The notes under the pieces were generated by a model, which saw only the letters and a program-made list of their open reading frames with translations, made no database searches and was not told the DNA's origin. The position numbers and the translations under genes are program-made. From CAIWHR01 sp963830485 (GTDB lineage: Bacteria; Pseudomonadota; Gammaproteobacteria; Burkholderiales; Casimicrobiaceae): a stretch of DNA of 64,000 bases. How positions within the stretch are numbered: position 1 is the first letter of the stretch; each line of letters starts with the position of its first letter. Location: contig CAWHNE010000035.1 of assembly GCA_963830485.1 (NCBI GenBank), positions 248,001 to 312,000 of the forward strand. Reading direction: 5' to 3'. Below, piece by piece: positions 1 through 9,147 of the stretch.

Positions 1-607
1 GCGCGGCGAGCGCGCTGATCAGCGTCGGCATGTCGCGGCGGCCGTGCGCCAGCAGGTATCGGATCACGTCGTCCGGGATCGCGAACCCGCGCCGCTTCGC
101 GTAGGCCGACAACGCGGCCGGTTTGTCGTCGTCGGAAAGTGGCACGAGCTCGTGCACGAGCCCCCAGCCCAGCCGGGTCCGGAGATCTTCGCGCAATGCG
201 AGCGAGGCGAGCGGGGTGCGCGACGCGCCGACGAAATGGCCGCCTTCCGCCTGCAGCCGATTGAACAACGTGAACAGGCGGCCCTGTGCGTCAGCGCCCG
301 CCGTGTCGATCGCGTCGACGGCGACGATCGCGCGTGCGCCGAGCGCGTCGACATCGGTCGCCGCAAGCGTGCCGGGGTCGGCGAAGTACGTCGCCGCGAG
401 GCCGCGCGAAGCCGCGGCGGCTACGCACGCGCGCAGCAGATGCGTCTTTCCTGCGCCCGCCGCCCCCCACAGCAGGACGCCGGTCGTCGTCGCATCGCCA
501 GCCGCGAAGCCGGCGAGCACGGCGAGCGCCTCGGCATTGCGCCCGGGAAGAAAGTTGGCGAACGACGGCGGCTCCGGCGGCGCGAGGTCGAAGACGAGCT
601 GTTCCAT
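1..607 (-). CDS. hda: DnaA-homologue regulator Hda (3' end cut by window)
   Basis: About 202 residues read from an ATG at 607 down to the window edge; the C-terminus lies outside. The protein opens MEQLVFDLAPPEPPSFANF and carries a Walker A motif GAAGAGKTH near residue 50, followed by the helical and Rossmann elements of a DnaA-type AAA+ fold. It lacks the N-terminal region and, as far as visible, the DNA-binding domain IV of DnaA, which fits Hda. Hda with the sliding clamp stimulates ATP hydrolysis by DnaA and so limits re-initiation; this is family knowledge. It is divergent from purM across about 200 bp, an arrangement I recall from other Betaproteobacteria. The alternative is a DnaA-like loader of another kind. 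Confidence 0.85.
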   Translation of the reverse strand, partial: MEQLVFDLAPPEPPSFANFLPGRNAEALAVLAGFAAGDATTTGVLLWGAAGAGKTHLLRACVAAAASRGLAATYFADPGTLAATDVDALGARAIVAVDAIDTAGADAQGRLFTLFNRLQAEGGHFVGASRTPLASLALREDLRTRLGWGLVHELVPLSDDDKPAALSAYAKRRGFAIPDDVIRYLLAHGRRDMPTLISALAA

Positions 608-806
608 GGGATAGAGGGCGCGCGCGCTTTCGGACGCCCCGCCGGATCTGCCGTGGGACCCCGCGTCGGGGTTCGCGGCGATTCCGGTAGAATCGTTCAC
701 GTCCCGCACTTTACCGCGGCGCTCCGCGGACGCTCAACCGGCGCCATCCGCGCCGCCCGCTTTCGAGAGCGCGGAACTGCCACCTCCCCGCACTCGCCTT
801 CGGCTG

Positions 807-1871
807 ATGAGCTCCTCCGCTTCCGCCCCGACGCGCTCCCTGTCGTATCGCGAGGCCGGCGTCGACATCGACGCGGGCGACGCGCTGGTCGAGCGGATCA
901 AGCCGTACGCGCGACGCACGCTGCGTCCCGAGGTGCTGGCGGGCATCGGCGGCTTCGGCGCGCTCGTGGCGCTGCCGCAGCGCTATCGCGAGCCGGTGCT
1001 CGTCGCGGGCACCGACGGCGTCGGCACGAAGCTCAAGCTCGCGTTCGCGCTCGCGCGGCACGACACGATCGGCATCGACCTGGTCGCGATGAGCGTGAAC
1101 GACATCCTCGTGCAGGGCGCCGAGCCGCTCTTCTTCCTCGACTACTACGTCTGCGAGCGCCTCGACGTCGCGGTCGCCGCCGACGTCGTGAAAGGGATCG
1201 CCACGGGCTGCGAGCAGGCCGGCTGCGCGCTGATCGGCGGCGAGACCGCCGAGCACCCGAACGCGTTTCCTCCCGGCGAGTACGATCTTGCGGGCTTCGC
1301 GGTCGGTGTCGTCGAGAAGGCCAACGCGATCGACGGCCGGCGGATCGCTGCCGGCGACGTGCTCCTCGGCCTCGCGTCGAGCGGGCCCCACTCGAACGGC
1401 TTCTCGCTCGTGCGAAGAATTCTCGAGATTGCAGGCGCGGACCTGCGCGCGCCCGTGCCCGGGCTGCCGCCCGACCGCACGCTCGGCGACGCGCTGCTCG
1501 AGCCGACGCGGATCTACGTGAAGCCCGTGCTTTCGCTCTTGCGCGAGCTCGACGTGAAGGGCATGGCGCACATCACGGGCGGCGGGCTCGTCGAGAACAC
1601 GCATCGAATGTTCCCCGATGGACTCGGCGCGCGGATCGACCGCGGCACCTGGACGCGTCCCCCGATCTTCGACTGGCTGCAGCGCGCGGGTAACGTGGCC
1701 GACGCCGAGATGCACCGCGTGTTCAACTGCGGCATCGGGATGATCCTCGTCGTCGCGTCCGGCGACGCGTCACGCGCCGAAGAGGCACTCGGCGCGGCCG
1801 GTGAAACCGTGTACCGGATCGGCGCCGTCGTGCCGCGCAAGGACGGGCTCCCGGCCACCGTCGTCGCTTGA
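807..1871 (+). CDS. purM: Phosphoribosylformylglycinamidine cyclo-ligase (AIR synthetase)
   Basis: This 354-residue protein has the usual length for PurM. It makes aminoimidazole ribotide from FGAM with ATP in purine synthesis, in the cytoplasm. Visible signatures are the glycine-rich stretch GTDGVGTKLKLAFAL near residue 70, the segment DLVAMSVNDILVQGAEPLFFLDYY, and IGGETAEHP, all characteristic of the PurM/ATP-grasp-like dimer fold. The start is at ATG 807; no strong ribosome binding site precedes it. A TAGAAT hexamer at 688-693 could be the -10 box but no good -35 accompanies it. purN follows almost at once, so the two are co-transcribed. Confidence 0.97.
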   Translation: MSSSASAPTRSLSYREAGVDIDAGDALVERIKPYARRTLRPEVLAGIGGFGALVALPQRYREPVLVAGTDGVGTKLKLAFALARHDTIGIDLVAMSVNDILVQGAEPLFFLDYYVCERLDVAVAADVVKGIATGCEQAGCALIGGETAEHPNAFPPGEYDLAGFAVGVVEKANAIDGRRIAAGDVLLGLASSGPHSNGFSLVRRILEIAGADLRAPVPGLPPDRTLGDALLEPTRIYVKPVLSLLRELDVKGMAHITGGGLVENTHRMFPDGLGARIDRGTWTRPPIFDWLQRAGNVADAEMHRVFNCGIGMILVVASGDASRAEEALGAAGETVYRIGAVVPRKDGLPATVVA

Positions 1872-1882
1872 ACGCCAGCGCG

Positions 1883-2518
1883 ATGGCGATTCCGCGCATC
1901 ACGGTCTTGATCTCGGGCCGCGGCTCGAACTTGGCCGCACTGATCGACGCGGAGCGGCACGGTGTCCTGGGTGGCTCTTTGTCCGCCGTCATCAGTAATC
2001 GCCCCGACGCGGCCGGCCTCGCGATCGCCATGGAGCATGGGGTCGCGACCGAGGTCGTCGATCATCGCACGTTCGCCGAGCGCGCCGCGTTCGACGCGGC
2101 GCTCGCCGATGCGATCGACGCGAGCGAGCCGGACCTCGTCGTGCTCGCGGGATTCATGCGCGTCCTCGGACCCGCCTTCATACGGCGCTTCGAAGGGCGC
2201 ATGCTCAACGTGCACCCGGCGCTCCTGCCCGCGTACACCGGGCTCGACACGCATCGTCGCGCGCTCGAGGACGGCGTGCGCATCCACGGCTGCACGGTCC
2301 ATTTCGTCACCGACGACGTCGATCACGGCCCGATCGTCGCGCAGGGGGTGGTGGCGGTGCGCGACGACGACGATGCCGCGAGCCTCGCGGCACGCGTGCT
2401 CGAGGTCGAGCACGGGCTCCTGCCGATGGCCGTGCGGGCATTCTGCGAGGGCCGGCTCGTCATCGAGGGACGGCGCGTCCGCGTTAAGGGACAGCCGATT
2501 CCCTCCAGCCTCCCATGA
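1883..2518 (+). CDS. purN: Phosphoribosylglycinamide formyltransferase
   Basis: This 211-residue enzyme transfers a formyl group from 10-formyl-tetrahydrofolate to GAR in purine synthesis. The GRGSNLAALIDA phosphate-binding loop is at the N-terminus. The catalytic set is visible as NVHPALLP (Asn and His) and DDVDHGPI (Asp). An in-frame TTG at 1868 overlaps the purM stop, but the ATG at 1883 gives MAIPRITVLISGRGSN, the normal family N-terminus, so I chose it. The stop codon overlaps the start of the next gene as ATGA, which implies translational coupling. Confidence 0.95.
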   Translation: MAIPRITVLISGRGSNLAALIDAERHGVLGGSLSAVISNRPDAAGLAIAMEHGVATEVVDHRTFAERAAFDAALADAIDASEPDLVVLAGFMRVLGPAFIRRFEGRMLNVHPALLPAYTGLDTHRRALEDGVRIHGCTVHFVTDDVDHGPIVAQGVVAVRDDDDAASLAARVLEVEHGLLPMAVRAFCEGRLVIEGRRVRVKGQPIPSSLP

Positions 2519-3601
2519 GCTCGACCGCTTCCACGTTGCCTGCCTACGCCGCGCCGGCGATGACCCCTGCGGCGTCGCGGCCGCTCGCGCGCCGCGGGTT
2601 CGTGCTTGCGCTCGCCGCGTCGATCGCGGTGCATCTTGCGTTGACCCAGTGGCCGGTCGAACGCTCCGCACCAGCGGACTCCGCGCCGCTGATGGCGACG
2701 ATCACCGAGCTGCCGCCGCCACCGAAGCCGGTCGCCGTCGCGCCGAAAGCGAAGCCGAAGCCGCGCAAGCGCGAGTCCCGTCGCGCCGCCGCCGGTCGCC
2801 TCACCCGCGCCTGCGCCGGAACCCGAGCCTGCGGAGCCGGCGCTCCTCGATCCCACGCCCGACGCGATCGCCGCGGGTCCGGAGTTGCCGGCCACGCCCG
2901 TCGAGATCGCCGAGGCGCCCATGCCGCCGGCGTTGCTCGAGGCTTCGGACAAGACGCTCCCGCCGCGCGTCGACCTGGTCTACAAGGGCTTCTTCGGCAC
3001 GCAGGGATTCATGATCGGCGATGCGACCTACCGCTTCGAGCATTCGGACAACCAGTACCGGATCTCGAGCGTCGGCGAGCTGCGCGGGCTCGCGGCGCTG
3101 CTCTACCCGGGTCAGGGACGCGTCGAGAGCCGCGGCTCGATCACCGCCGATGGATTGCAGCCATACGAATTCTCCTTCGAGCGCAGCAACCGCCCCCGGC
3201 GCGAGCTCGCGGTCTTCGACTGGGAAGCGGGCATCGTCACGCTGCAGGACATGAAGACCGCCGCGCTCGAGATCCCGACGTTCGACTGGCTCGCGATCAT
3301 GTGGCAGTACTACTTCTCGCCGCCCTCGGGACGCGAAGTGTCGTTCAGCGTCGCGACCACGCGGCGCGTTGCCCGCTACACGATCACGCGCGAGGACGAC
3401 GAGCGGATCGAATGGGGGCAGGGCGAGATCGACACGGTGCGCTGGCACCGGACGAGCGAGGACGGCAAGAGCGACGGCTATGTGTGGCTCGCGCCGTCGC
3501 TCCACTTCCTTCCCGTCAAGATCCGCCACATCGGGCCGCGCGGAACGTTCGAGGCTCTGCTCGACTCGATCCGCGTGGACGAGCAGCTCGCGCAGCAATG
3601 A
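2515..3601 (+). CDS. DUF3108-family envelope protein (one frame break)
   Basis: The first part (from ATG 2515) has a hydrophobic anchor GFVLALAASIAVHLALTQW near residues 30-50 and then a proline/lysine-rich linker. Near 2770 the coding frame shifts by +1; the linker continues as SPVAPPPVASPAPAPEPEP and then the folded domain (residues about 135-360). That domain contains LVYKGFFGTQGF and YRFEHSDNQYRISS, typical of DUF3108. Family members are envelope proteins of unknown function, often next to purN and an RsmB-like gene. The corrected length is about 361 residues. The layout of single N-terminal membrane helix, Pro-rich spacer and periplasmic domain resembles TonB-like proteins, but I see no TonB domain. 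The frame break is probably a sequencing insertion. Confidence 0.7.
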
Positions 3602-4913
3602 CGCTGCGCGCGAATCAGCTCGCGGGCCTCGCCGCCGCGATTGCCGAGATGCGTCCGCTCGCGGTCCCCGCGGACACCCTGCTCCATCACTTCTTCCGCC
3701 GGCATCCGGCGATGGGGCAGCACGACCGCGCACTCATCGCCGACGGCGTCTTCGCCTTTCTGCGCCGACGGCGTTCGCTCGAGGCGCTCGCTCAGACGGA
3801 GTCCCCGGCGAGGCTCGCGCTGGCCGTGGTCGTGCGCGAGCTCGGGCACAGCGTACGCGAGCTCGCACCGCTCGTGTCCGAGGCCGATCAAAGCTGGATC
3901 GCGGCATTCAAGTCGCGACTCACGACACCGCTCGAGCCCGCGGTCGCCGCGGATCTGCCGGACTGGCTGTGGGCGCGTCTCGGCGCCGCGTACGGCGAGG
4001 ACGAGCGCCGCGACCTCGCGCGCGCATGGCTCGCGCCGGCACCGCTCGACCTGCGCGTCAATCCGCTGAAGGCCACACGCGAGGCGGTACGCGCGGCGCT
4101 TGCGGCATCCGGCCTCGATGCCGTGGCGACGCCGTACTCGCCGCTGGGATTGCGGATTGCCGGGCGGCCCTCGCTCGCGCGGCATCCCCTGGTCGCAGAG
4201 GGCGCGCTTCGAGGTCCAGGACGAAAGCAGCCAGTTCGATCGGCTACCTCGTCGCGCCGCGCCGCGGCGAGATGGTCGCCGACTTCTGCGCGGGCGCGGG
4301 CGGCAAGACGCTGCTCCTGGGCGCGCTGATGCGCTCGCAGGGACGGCTCTACGCGTTCGACGTCGCGGCGAAGCGGCTCGCGAACCTGAAGCCGCGGCTC
4401 GCGCGCTCGGGGCTCTCCAACGTCCACCCGCAGCAGATCGCGAGCGAGCGCGACGCGAAGATCAAGCGGCTCGCCGGCAAGCTCGACCGCGTGCTGGTCG
4501 ATGCCCCGTGCACCGGCTTCGGGACGTTGCGGCGCAACCCAGACCTCAAGTGGCGGCAGCAGGAATCCGCGATCGAGGAGCTCGCCCGCAAGCAGGATGC
4601 GATCCTCGCGGCGGCGGCGACGCTGGTGAAGCCGGGCGGTCGCCTCGTCTACGCGACGTGCAGCGTGCTGCCCGATGAGAACGACGCAGTGGTCGCGCGC
4701 TTTCTCGCGGCGCATCCAGCCTTCGCGCGCGGCAATGCCGCTGCCGAGCTCGCGCGTGCCGGCATCGCGCTCGACACCGGTCCGGACCTTCGACTCTTCC
4801 CGCATCGCCACGGCTGCGACGGATTCTTCGCCGCGATCCTCGAGCGCGCCGCGAAATCAGGCGCGCCGCCGCGGCACGGCCGGCGGCAGTCGAATCCAGT
4901 AGACTGTCGTGCG
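3598..4913 (+). CDS. RsmB/NOP-family rRNA cytosine-5 methyltransferase (two frame breaks, stop not visible)
   Basis: The gene starts at an ATGA overlap with the DUF3108 gene (MTLRANQLAGLAAAIAE). The N-terminal 150 residues are helical like the NusB-like domain of RsmB. The reading frame moves +1 near 4200 and +1 again near 4238, bracketing the conserved FEVQDESSQ motif. After correction the SAM-binding motif ADFCAGAGGKT, motif IV DAPCTGFGTLRRNPDLKW and motif VI ATCS with the second cysteine are all present, so catalysis should be intact. No stop codon occurs in the final frame before the mscS start at 4914; a stop at 4900-4902 would be used if a third +1 error lies near 4850-4890. The target is probably 16S rRNA C967 or a similar site, by family only. 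Confidence 0.75.
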
Positions 4914-6245
4914 ATGGTCACGTCGATCGATTTCGCCCGGATCCAGTCCGCGCTGTCGGCGCCGTCGGGCTGGATCGAGCTCGCGGTCACCGCCGCGTGC
5001 TTCGCCGCCGCGTGGGCGATCGACCGCCGTGTCAGCTTGAAGCGCGAGGACGCGACGGAAGTCGTCCGCGTCGGTCTGGGCGGCATCAACCGCCTCATCT
5101 TCCCGCTCACCGCGCTCGTGTTCCTCGTGGTCGCGCTGGCGGTGTTCCGGCAATTCCACGCGCCGTTCTTCCTGCCGGTCGCGCTGCCGCTCGTCGTCGC
5201 GCTGGCGCTGATCCGGCTCTTTGTCTACGCGCTGCGCGGGGTGTTCGGCAATGCCGACTGGATGAAGACCTCGGAGCGCGCGATCTCGTTCGCGGTGTGG
5301 GGCTTCGTCGTGTTGTACTTCCTCGGCGTGCTGCCGCAGGTCGGCGCCGAGCTCGATGCGCTGCAGATCCCGGTCGGCCGCAGCCACGTGTCCGTCCTCG
5401 AGATCATCAAGGGGATCGTCGTCGTGCTGCTGACCCTTGCGGCGACGCTCTGGGTGTCCGGCCTCATCGAGCATCGACTCGCGGGCGCCGAAGCGATCGA
5501 CGTCAACCTCCGCGTCGTGCTCGCGAAATCGCTGAAGGCGCTGCTGCTCGTCGTCGCGCTGCTCGTCGCGCTCCAGGCGGTCGGCATCGACCTCACGCTG
5601 CTTTCCGTGTTCGGCGGCGCGCTCGGCGTCGGGATCGGCCTCGGCCTGCAGAAGCTCGCGAGCAACTACATCGCCGGCTTCACGATCCTGCTCGACCGCT
5701 CGATCCGGCTGGGCGACATGATCACGGTCGACGGCCGTCACGGCATCGTGAGCAGCGTCACCTCGCGTTACGTCGTCGTGAAGAGCCTCGACGGCATCGA
5801 AGCGATCGTGCCGAACGAGACGCTCGTCACCACGACGGTGCTCAATTACACGTACACGTCGAAGAACTCCCGGGTGGCGGTCGTCGTGCAGGTGAGCTAC
5901 GACAGCGACGTCGACCTCGCGCTCGAGCTGTTGACCGCGGCTGCCAACGCGCACGTCCGCGTCCTGAAGTCGCCGTCGCCGCCGGCAGCATCCATCGTCC
6001 GGTTCGCCGAGAGCGGCATCGATCTCGAGCTCGGCGTCTGGATCGCAGACCCCGAGGCCGGACAGGGCGACCTCCGCAGCGCGCTGTACCGGGAGATCCT
6101 TGCGTCGTTCCGCAAGCACGGGATCCGAATCCCGTACCCGCAGCGGGATCTCCGTATCCTCAATCCGGGCGAAATCGGCGCCGCGCCAGCTTCCGCGGAG
6201 ACGCCCACGGTCCCCGCCCGGGACCCGCCAAGCAGGAGCGCGTAA
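4914..6245 (+). CDS. MscS-family mechanosensitive ion channel
   Basis: This 443-residue inner-membrane protein has about six hydrophobic segments in its first 230 residues. They are followed by the MscS pore helix, rich in Gly and Ala (VFGGALGVGIGLGLQKLASNY near residues 233-253). The beta domain follows with DRSIRLGDMITVDGRHGIVSSVTSRYVVVKSLDG, and then the alpha/beta C-terminal domain. Such channels open under membrane tension and release solutes after osmotic downshock. It is longer than E. coli MscS because of extra N-terminal helices, like the larger proteobacterial paralogues. The start at ATG 4914 is in frame with the preceding methyltransferase and no stop separates them (see that entry). 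Confidence 0.88.
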   Translation: MVTSIDFARIQSALSAPSGWIELAVTAACFAAAWAIDRRVSLKREDATEVVRVGLGGINRLIFPLTALVFLVVALAVFRQFHAPFFLPVALPLVVALALIRLFVYALRGVFGNADWMKTSERAISFAVWGFVVLYFLGVLPQVGAELDALQIPVGRSHVSVLEIIKGIVVVLLTLAATLWVSGLIEHRLAGAEAIDVNLRVVLAKSLKALLLVVALLVALQAVGIDLTLLSVFGGALGVGIGLGLQKLASNYIAGFTILLDRSIRLGDMITVDGRHGIVSSVTSRYVVVKSLDGIEAIVPNETLVTTTVLNYTYTSKNSRVAVVVQVSYDSDVDLALELLTAAANAHVRVLKSPSPPAASIVRFAESGIDLELGVWIADPEAGQGDLRSALYREILASFRKHGIRIPYPQRDLRILNPGEIGAAPASAETPTVPARDPPSRSA

Positions 6246-6306
6246 CTGGCTGTTTCACAATACAAATAAACCGGCGCCGGATTCCCTTCCGGACCTCGCG
6301 TCGGGG

Positions 6307-6312
6307 TATAAT
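6307..6312 (+). promoter_or_regulatory. Possible -10 box upstream of desA
   Basis: A perfect TATAAT stands in an otherwise GC-rich 126-bp gap, 60 bp before the desA start. No convincing -35 hexamer lies at 16-18 bp spacing, so this is only a suggestion. Confidence 0.35.
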
Positions 6313-6371
6313 GGGGCTCCCCAAAAGACAGGGTCCGGGGTCACAAGCCCAACGGTCGCCCTTATTCATCT

Positions 6372-7583
6372 ATGTCTTTCGATTTCCTGTCGTTCGCCGC
6401 GCACGGCCTGATGCCGCTTCCGTGGTGGGGCTATGTCGTCGTCGCGCTTGCGCTGACACACGTGACCATTGCCGCGGTCACGATCTACCTGCATCGGCAC
6501 TCGGCGCATCGCGCGCTCGATCTGCATCCGGCGATCAGCCACATCTTTCGCTTCTGGCTGTGGCTCACGACTGGGATGGTCACCAAGGAATGGACGGCGA
6601 TCCACCGGAAACACCACGCCAAGTGCGAGACGCCCGAGGATCCGCACAGCCCGCAGACCCGCGGCATTCGCGAGGTGTTTTTCCGCGGCGCCGAGCTGTA
6701 CCGTGCCGAGGCGAAGAACCAGGACACGCTGGACCGGTACGGCAAGGGCACGCCCGACGACTGGATGGAGCGCAACCTGTACACGCGCTACTCGTGGGAA
6801 GGCGTCGGCCTGATGCTCGCCGTCAATCTCGTGCTGTTCGGCGCGCTGGGCGCAACGATCTGGGCGGTGCAGATGGCCTGGATCCCGATCATGGCCGCGG
6901 GCGTCATCAACGGCATCGGCCACTATTGGGGGTACCGCGACTTCGCCACCGCGGACGCATCGACGAACATCGTGCCGTGGGGTGTCCTCATTGGCGGCGA
7001 GGAGCTGCACAACAATCATCACGCCTACGGCTCGTCGGCGAAGTTCTCGTCGCGCTGGTACGAGTTCGACCTCGGCTGGACGTACATCCGCATTCTCGAG
7101 ACCGCGCGCCTCGCGAAAGTGCGCAGGCTCGCCCCGAAGTTGCACGTCGCGGGCGCAAGCAAGCCGCACCCCGACATGGCGACGCTCGAAGCAGTGATTG
7201 CGCATCGCTATACGGTCGTCCGCGCGTACGCCCGCACGCTCAAGGAAGCCTGCGCGACCGAGCTCGCTGCGCTGCGCGCGCGCGCCGGCCGCGCGGAGCT
7301 TTCGCACGTGCCCAGCATGCGGCGTCTCGTCCGCTGGCTCTCCGGCGATCGCACCGTTGCGCTGCGCGAGCCCGAGCGCGCGACGCTTGCGCGCGCGATG
7401 GCGCACAGCAAGGCGCTGGCGACGATCTATGCGATGCGCCAGGAGCTGAACGCGCTGTGGGAGCGTTCGACGGATTCGAGCGAGCAGCTGCTCGCGCGTC
7501 TGCAGGACTGGTGCCGCCGCGCCGAGGATTCGGGGATCGCGCCGCTCGCCCAGTTCTCGCTGCAGCTCAAGCGCTACGCTTAG
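6372..7583 (+). CDS. desA: Membrane delta-9 fatty acid desaturase, DesA type
   Basis: This 403-residue protein resembles Pseudomonas DesA (PA0286) in length and sequence as I remember it. The three histidine boxes of the di-iron membrane desaturases are present: HRHSAHRA near residue 41, HRKHHAK near 79, and HNNHHAYG near 215. Four hydrophobic stretches surround them. The family introduces cis double bonds into membrane acyl chains using oxygen. The last 150 residues are soluble, charged and helical, and are not part of the desaturase core. A rho-independent terminator follows directly, so the gene is probably a single transcription unit. Confidence 0.88.
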   Translation: MSFDFLSFAAHGLMPLPWWGYVVVALALTHVTIAAVTIYLHRHSAHRALDLHPAISHIFRFWLWLTTGMVTKEWTAIHRKHHAKCETPEDPHSPQTRGIREVFFRGAELYRAEAKNQDTLDRYGKGTPDDWMERNLYTRYSWEGVGLMLAVNLVLFGALGATIWAVQMAWIPIMAAGVINGIGHYWGYRDFATADASTNIVPWGVLIGGEELHNNHHAYGSSAKFSSRWYEFDLGWTYIRILETARLAKVRRLAPKLHVAGASKPHPDMATLEAVIAHRYTVVRAYARTLKEACATELAALRARAGRAELSHVPSMRRLVRWLSGDRTVALREPERATLARAMAHSKALATIYAMRQELNALWERSTDSSEQLLARLQDWCRRAEDSGIAPLAQFSLQLKRYA

Positions 7584-7611
7584 CGGCGCGAGCGGCAGCG
7601 TTGGTAGATTG

Positions 7612-7637
7612 GAGCCCGCCGCCCGGCGGGCTCTTTT
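7612..7637 (+). terminator. Rho-independent terminator after desA
   Basis: A perfect 9-bp stem GAGCCCGCC / GGCGGGCTC with a 4-base loop is followed by TTTTC. It lies 28 bp after the desA stop and before cbpA. Confidence 0.85.
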
Positions 7638-7704
7638 CATTTCGAGCGTCCGCCTATAGCTTGGGGCATTGTCCCCGCGGAGGCAGGGACCCGGGAGCGC
7701 GCGC

Positions 7705-8643
7705 ATGGAATTTCGCGACTATTACCAGACCCTCGGCGTGACGCGCGAGGCAACGCAGGACGAGATCAAGAAGGCGTATCGCCGCCTCGCGCGCAAGTAC
7801 CATCCGGACGTCTCGAAGGAGCCGGACGCCGAGGCGCGGATGAAGGAAGTGAACGAGGCGAACGCCGTCCTTTCGGACCCGGAGAAGCGCGCCGCCTACG
7901 ATCAGCTCGCGCAGGGCCGCCGCGCGGGGCAGGAGTTCCGTCCGCCGCCGGACTGGGACGCCGGTTTCGAGTTCTCGGGGCGCGGCCCCTTCGACGGCGA
8001 CGCCGGTGACTTCAGCGACTTCTTCGCGGAGCTGTTCGGCCGCGCCGGCGCGCGCGGCACGCGGATGCACATTCGCGGCGAGGATCACCACGCGAAGATC
8101 CTGCTTACGCTCGAGGATGCCTATCGCGGCGCATCGCGCGTCGTCACGTTGCGCGCCCCCCGTGTCGATGAGCACGGGCACGTAAGCCTTGGCGAACGCA
8201 GTCTCGAAGTACGCATCCCGAAGGGCGTCCACGAGGGTCAGGTGATCCGCCTCGCCGGGCAGGGCGGACCCGGCGGAGGCGAGGGACCGGCTGGCGACCT
8301 CTACCTCGAGGTCCACTTCGAGCCGCACGACCGCTATCGCGTCGAGGGCCGCGACGTCTACGCGACGCTGCGCGTGACACCATGGGAGGCGGCACTGGGC
8401 GCAACAGTCCGGTCGCCGCTGCCGGACGGCGCGGTCGACGTCCGCATCCCCGAAGGCTCGCAGACCGGACGCAAGCTGCGGCTCAAGGGCCGCGGCATTC
8501 CCGGCGCGACGCCGGGCGATCTGTACCTGGTGCTGGAGGTCGTGCTGCCGCGGGCAGACCGCGCCCGGGCGCGCGAGATCTACGAGACGATGGCACGCGA
8601 GCTCGCGTTCGATCCACGCCGCGGAGAAGGAGCCACGACATGA
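7705..8643 (+). CDS. cbpA: DnaJ-class co-chaperone CbpA
   Basis: This 312-residue protein has an N-terminal J domain with the HPD motif (YHPDVS near residue 33), which stimulates the DnaK ATPase. A Gly/Phe-rich linker follows (FEFSGRGPFDGDAGDF) and then two C-terminal substrate-binding beta domains (residues about 115-300). There is no CxxCxGxG zinc finger, which separates CbpA from DnaJ. ATG 7705 was chosen over an upstream ATG because MEFRDYYQTLGV is the standard beginning. The stop overlaps the cbpM start as ATGA. Confidence 0.95.
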   Translation: MEFRDYYQTLGVTREATQDEIKKAYRRLARKYHPDVSKEPDAEARMKEVNEANAVLSDPEKRAAYDQLAQGRRAGQEFRPPPDWDAGFEFSGRGPFDGDAGDFSDFFAELFGRAGARGTRMHIRGEDHHAKILLTLEDAYRGASRVVTLRAPRVDEHGHVSLGERSLEVRIPKGVHEGQVIRLAGQGGPGGGEGPAGDLYLEVHFEPHDRYRVEGRDVYATLRVTPWEAALGATVRSPLPDGAVDVRIPEGSQTGRKLRLKGRGIPGATPGDLYLVLEVVLPRADRARAREIYETMARELAFDPRRGEGATT

Positions 8644-8951
8644 CGCAGGAAACCATCGCTTCGCTGCTGGACGACCTCCGGATCGGCGTCGAGGAGATCG
8701 CGGGCAACTGCGCTGTAGATGAGACCTGGATCGTCGCGCACGTCGAGGCCGGCGTGCTGCTGGTCGATCCGGACCGCGATCCGGCGCGCTGGGCCTTCAC
8801 GAGCTACGACCTCGTCCGCGCGCGGCGCCTGCGCGACGTCGAGCGCCGCTTCGATGCCAACCCCGAGCTCGCCGGCCTTTTCGTCGATCTGCAGGAGGAG
8901 CTGGAGCGGCTGCGCGCGCGGCTGCGGCGCGAAGGACTGTCGCTGGACTAG
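8640..8951 (+). CDS. cbpM: CbpA modulator protein CbpM
   Basis: A 103-residue protein, translationally coupled to cbpA through a 4-base overlap. It has the MerR-like helical organisation of the CbpM family, ending in a coiled coil (FVDLQEELERLRARLRR). CbpM binds the J domain of CbpA and inhibits its co-chaperone activity; this is known for E. coli and is supported here by position and size. The product is cytoplasmic and nucleoid-associated with CbpA. Confidence 0.88.
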   Translation: MTQETIASLLDDLRIGVEEIAGNCAVDETWIVAHVEAGVLLVDPDRDPARWAFTSYDLVRARRLRDVERRFDANPELAGLFVDLQEELERLRARLRREGLSLD

Positions 8952-8974
8952 GGTGCGAAGCTCGCGCTCCTCGG

Positions 8975-9058
8975 CGTCGTTCCCGCGAAGGCGGGAACCC
9001 AGTGACTTTCCGACGTCGATCAACGACGCTGGGTCCCCGCGTGCGCGGGGACGACGGG
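8975..9058. repeat. REP-like hairpin pair, copy 1
   Basis: Two inverted hairpins face each other: GTTCCCGCGAAGGCGGGAAC, and later GGGTCCCCGC with GCGGGGACGAC. About 22 bp separate them. The same motif recurs near 9.7, 16.7, 18.1, 24.4 and 47.1 kb, always between genes. Confidence 0.8.
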
Positions 9059-9063
9059 CACAA

Positions 9064-9088
9064 CAAAAAGCCCGCCGCGCGGCGGGCT
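9064..9088 (-). terminator. Rho-independent terminator for rpmB-rpmG
   Basis: On the minus strand an 8-bp stem AGCCCGCC / GGCGGGCT with a GCGC loop runs into TTTTTG, about 60 bp after the rpmG stop. Confidence 0.85.
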
Positions 9089-9147
9089 ACCCGAAAACGA
9101 GTGAACGCGTCACGGGATCCCCGCGTTCGGGGGATGACGCAGCTGGT

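Noticed and set aside
44..1693. Long plus-strand frame of 549 codons across hda and purM
   Set aside because: It is arginine-rich, lacks any domain, and lies antisense to hda and out of frame with purM. It is a high-GC shadow frame.
3369..6245. A single 958-codon gene covering methyltransferase and MscS
   Set aside because: Its first 280 codons are in the wrong frame for the methyltransferase. The join looks like the result of frame errors.
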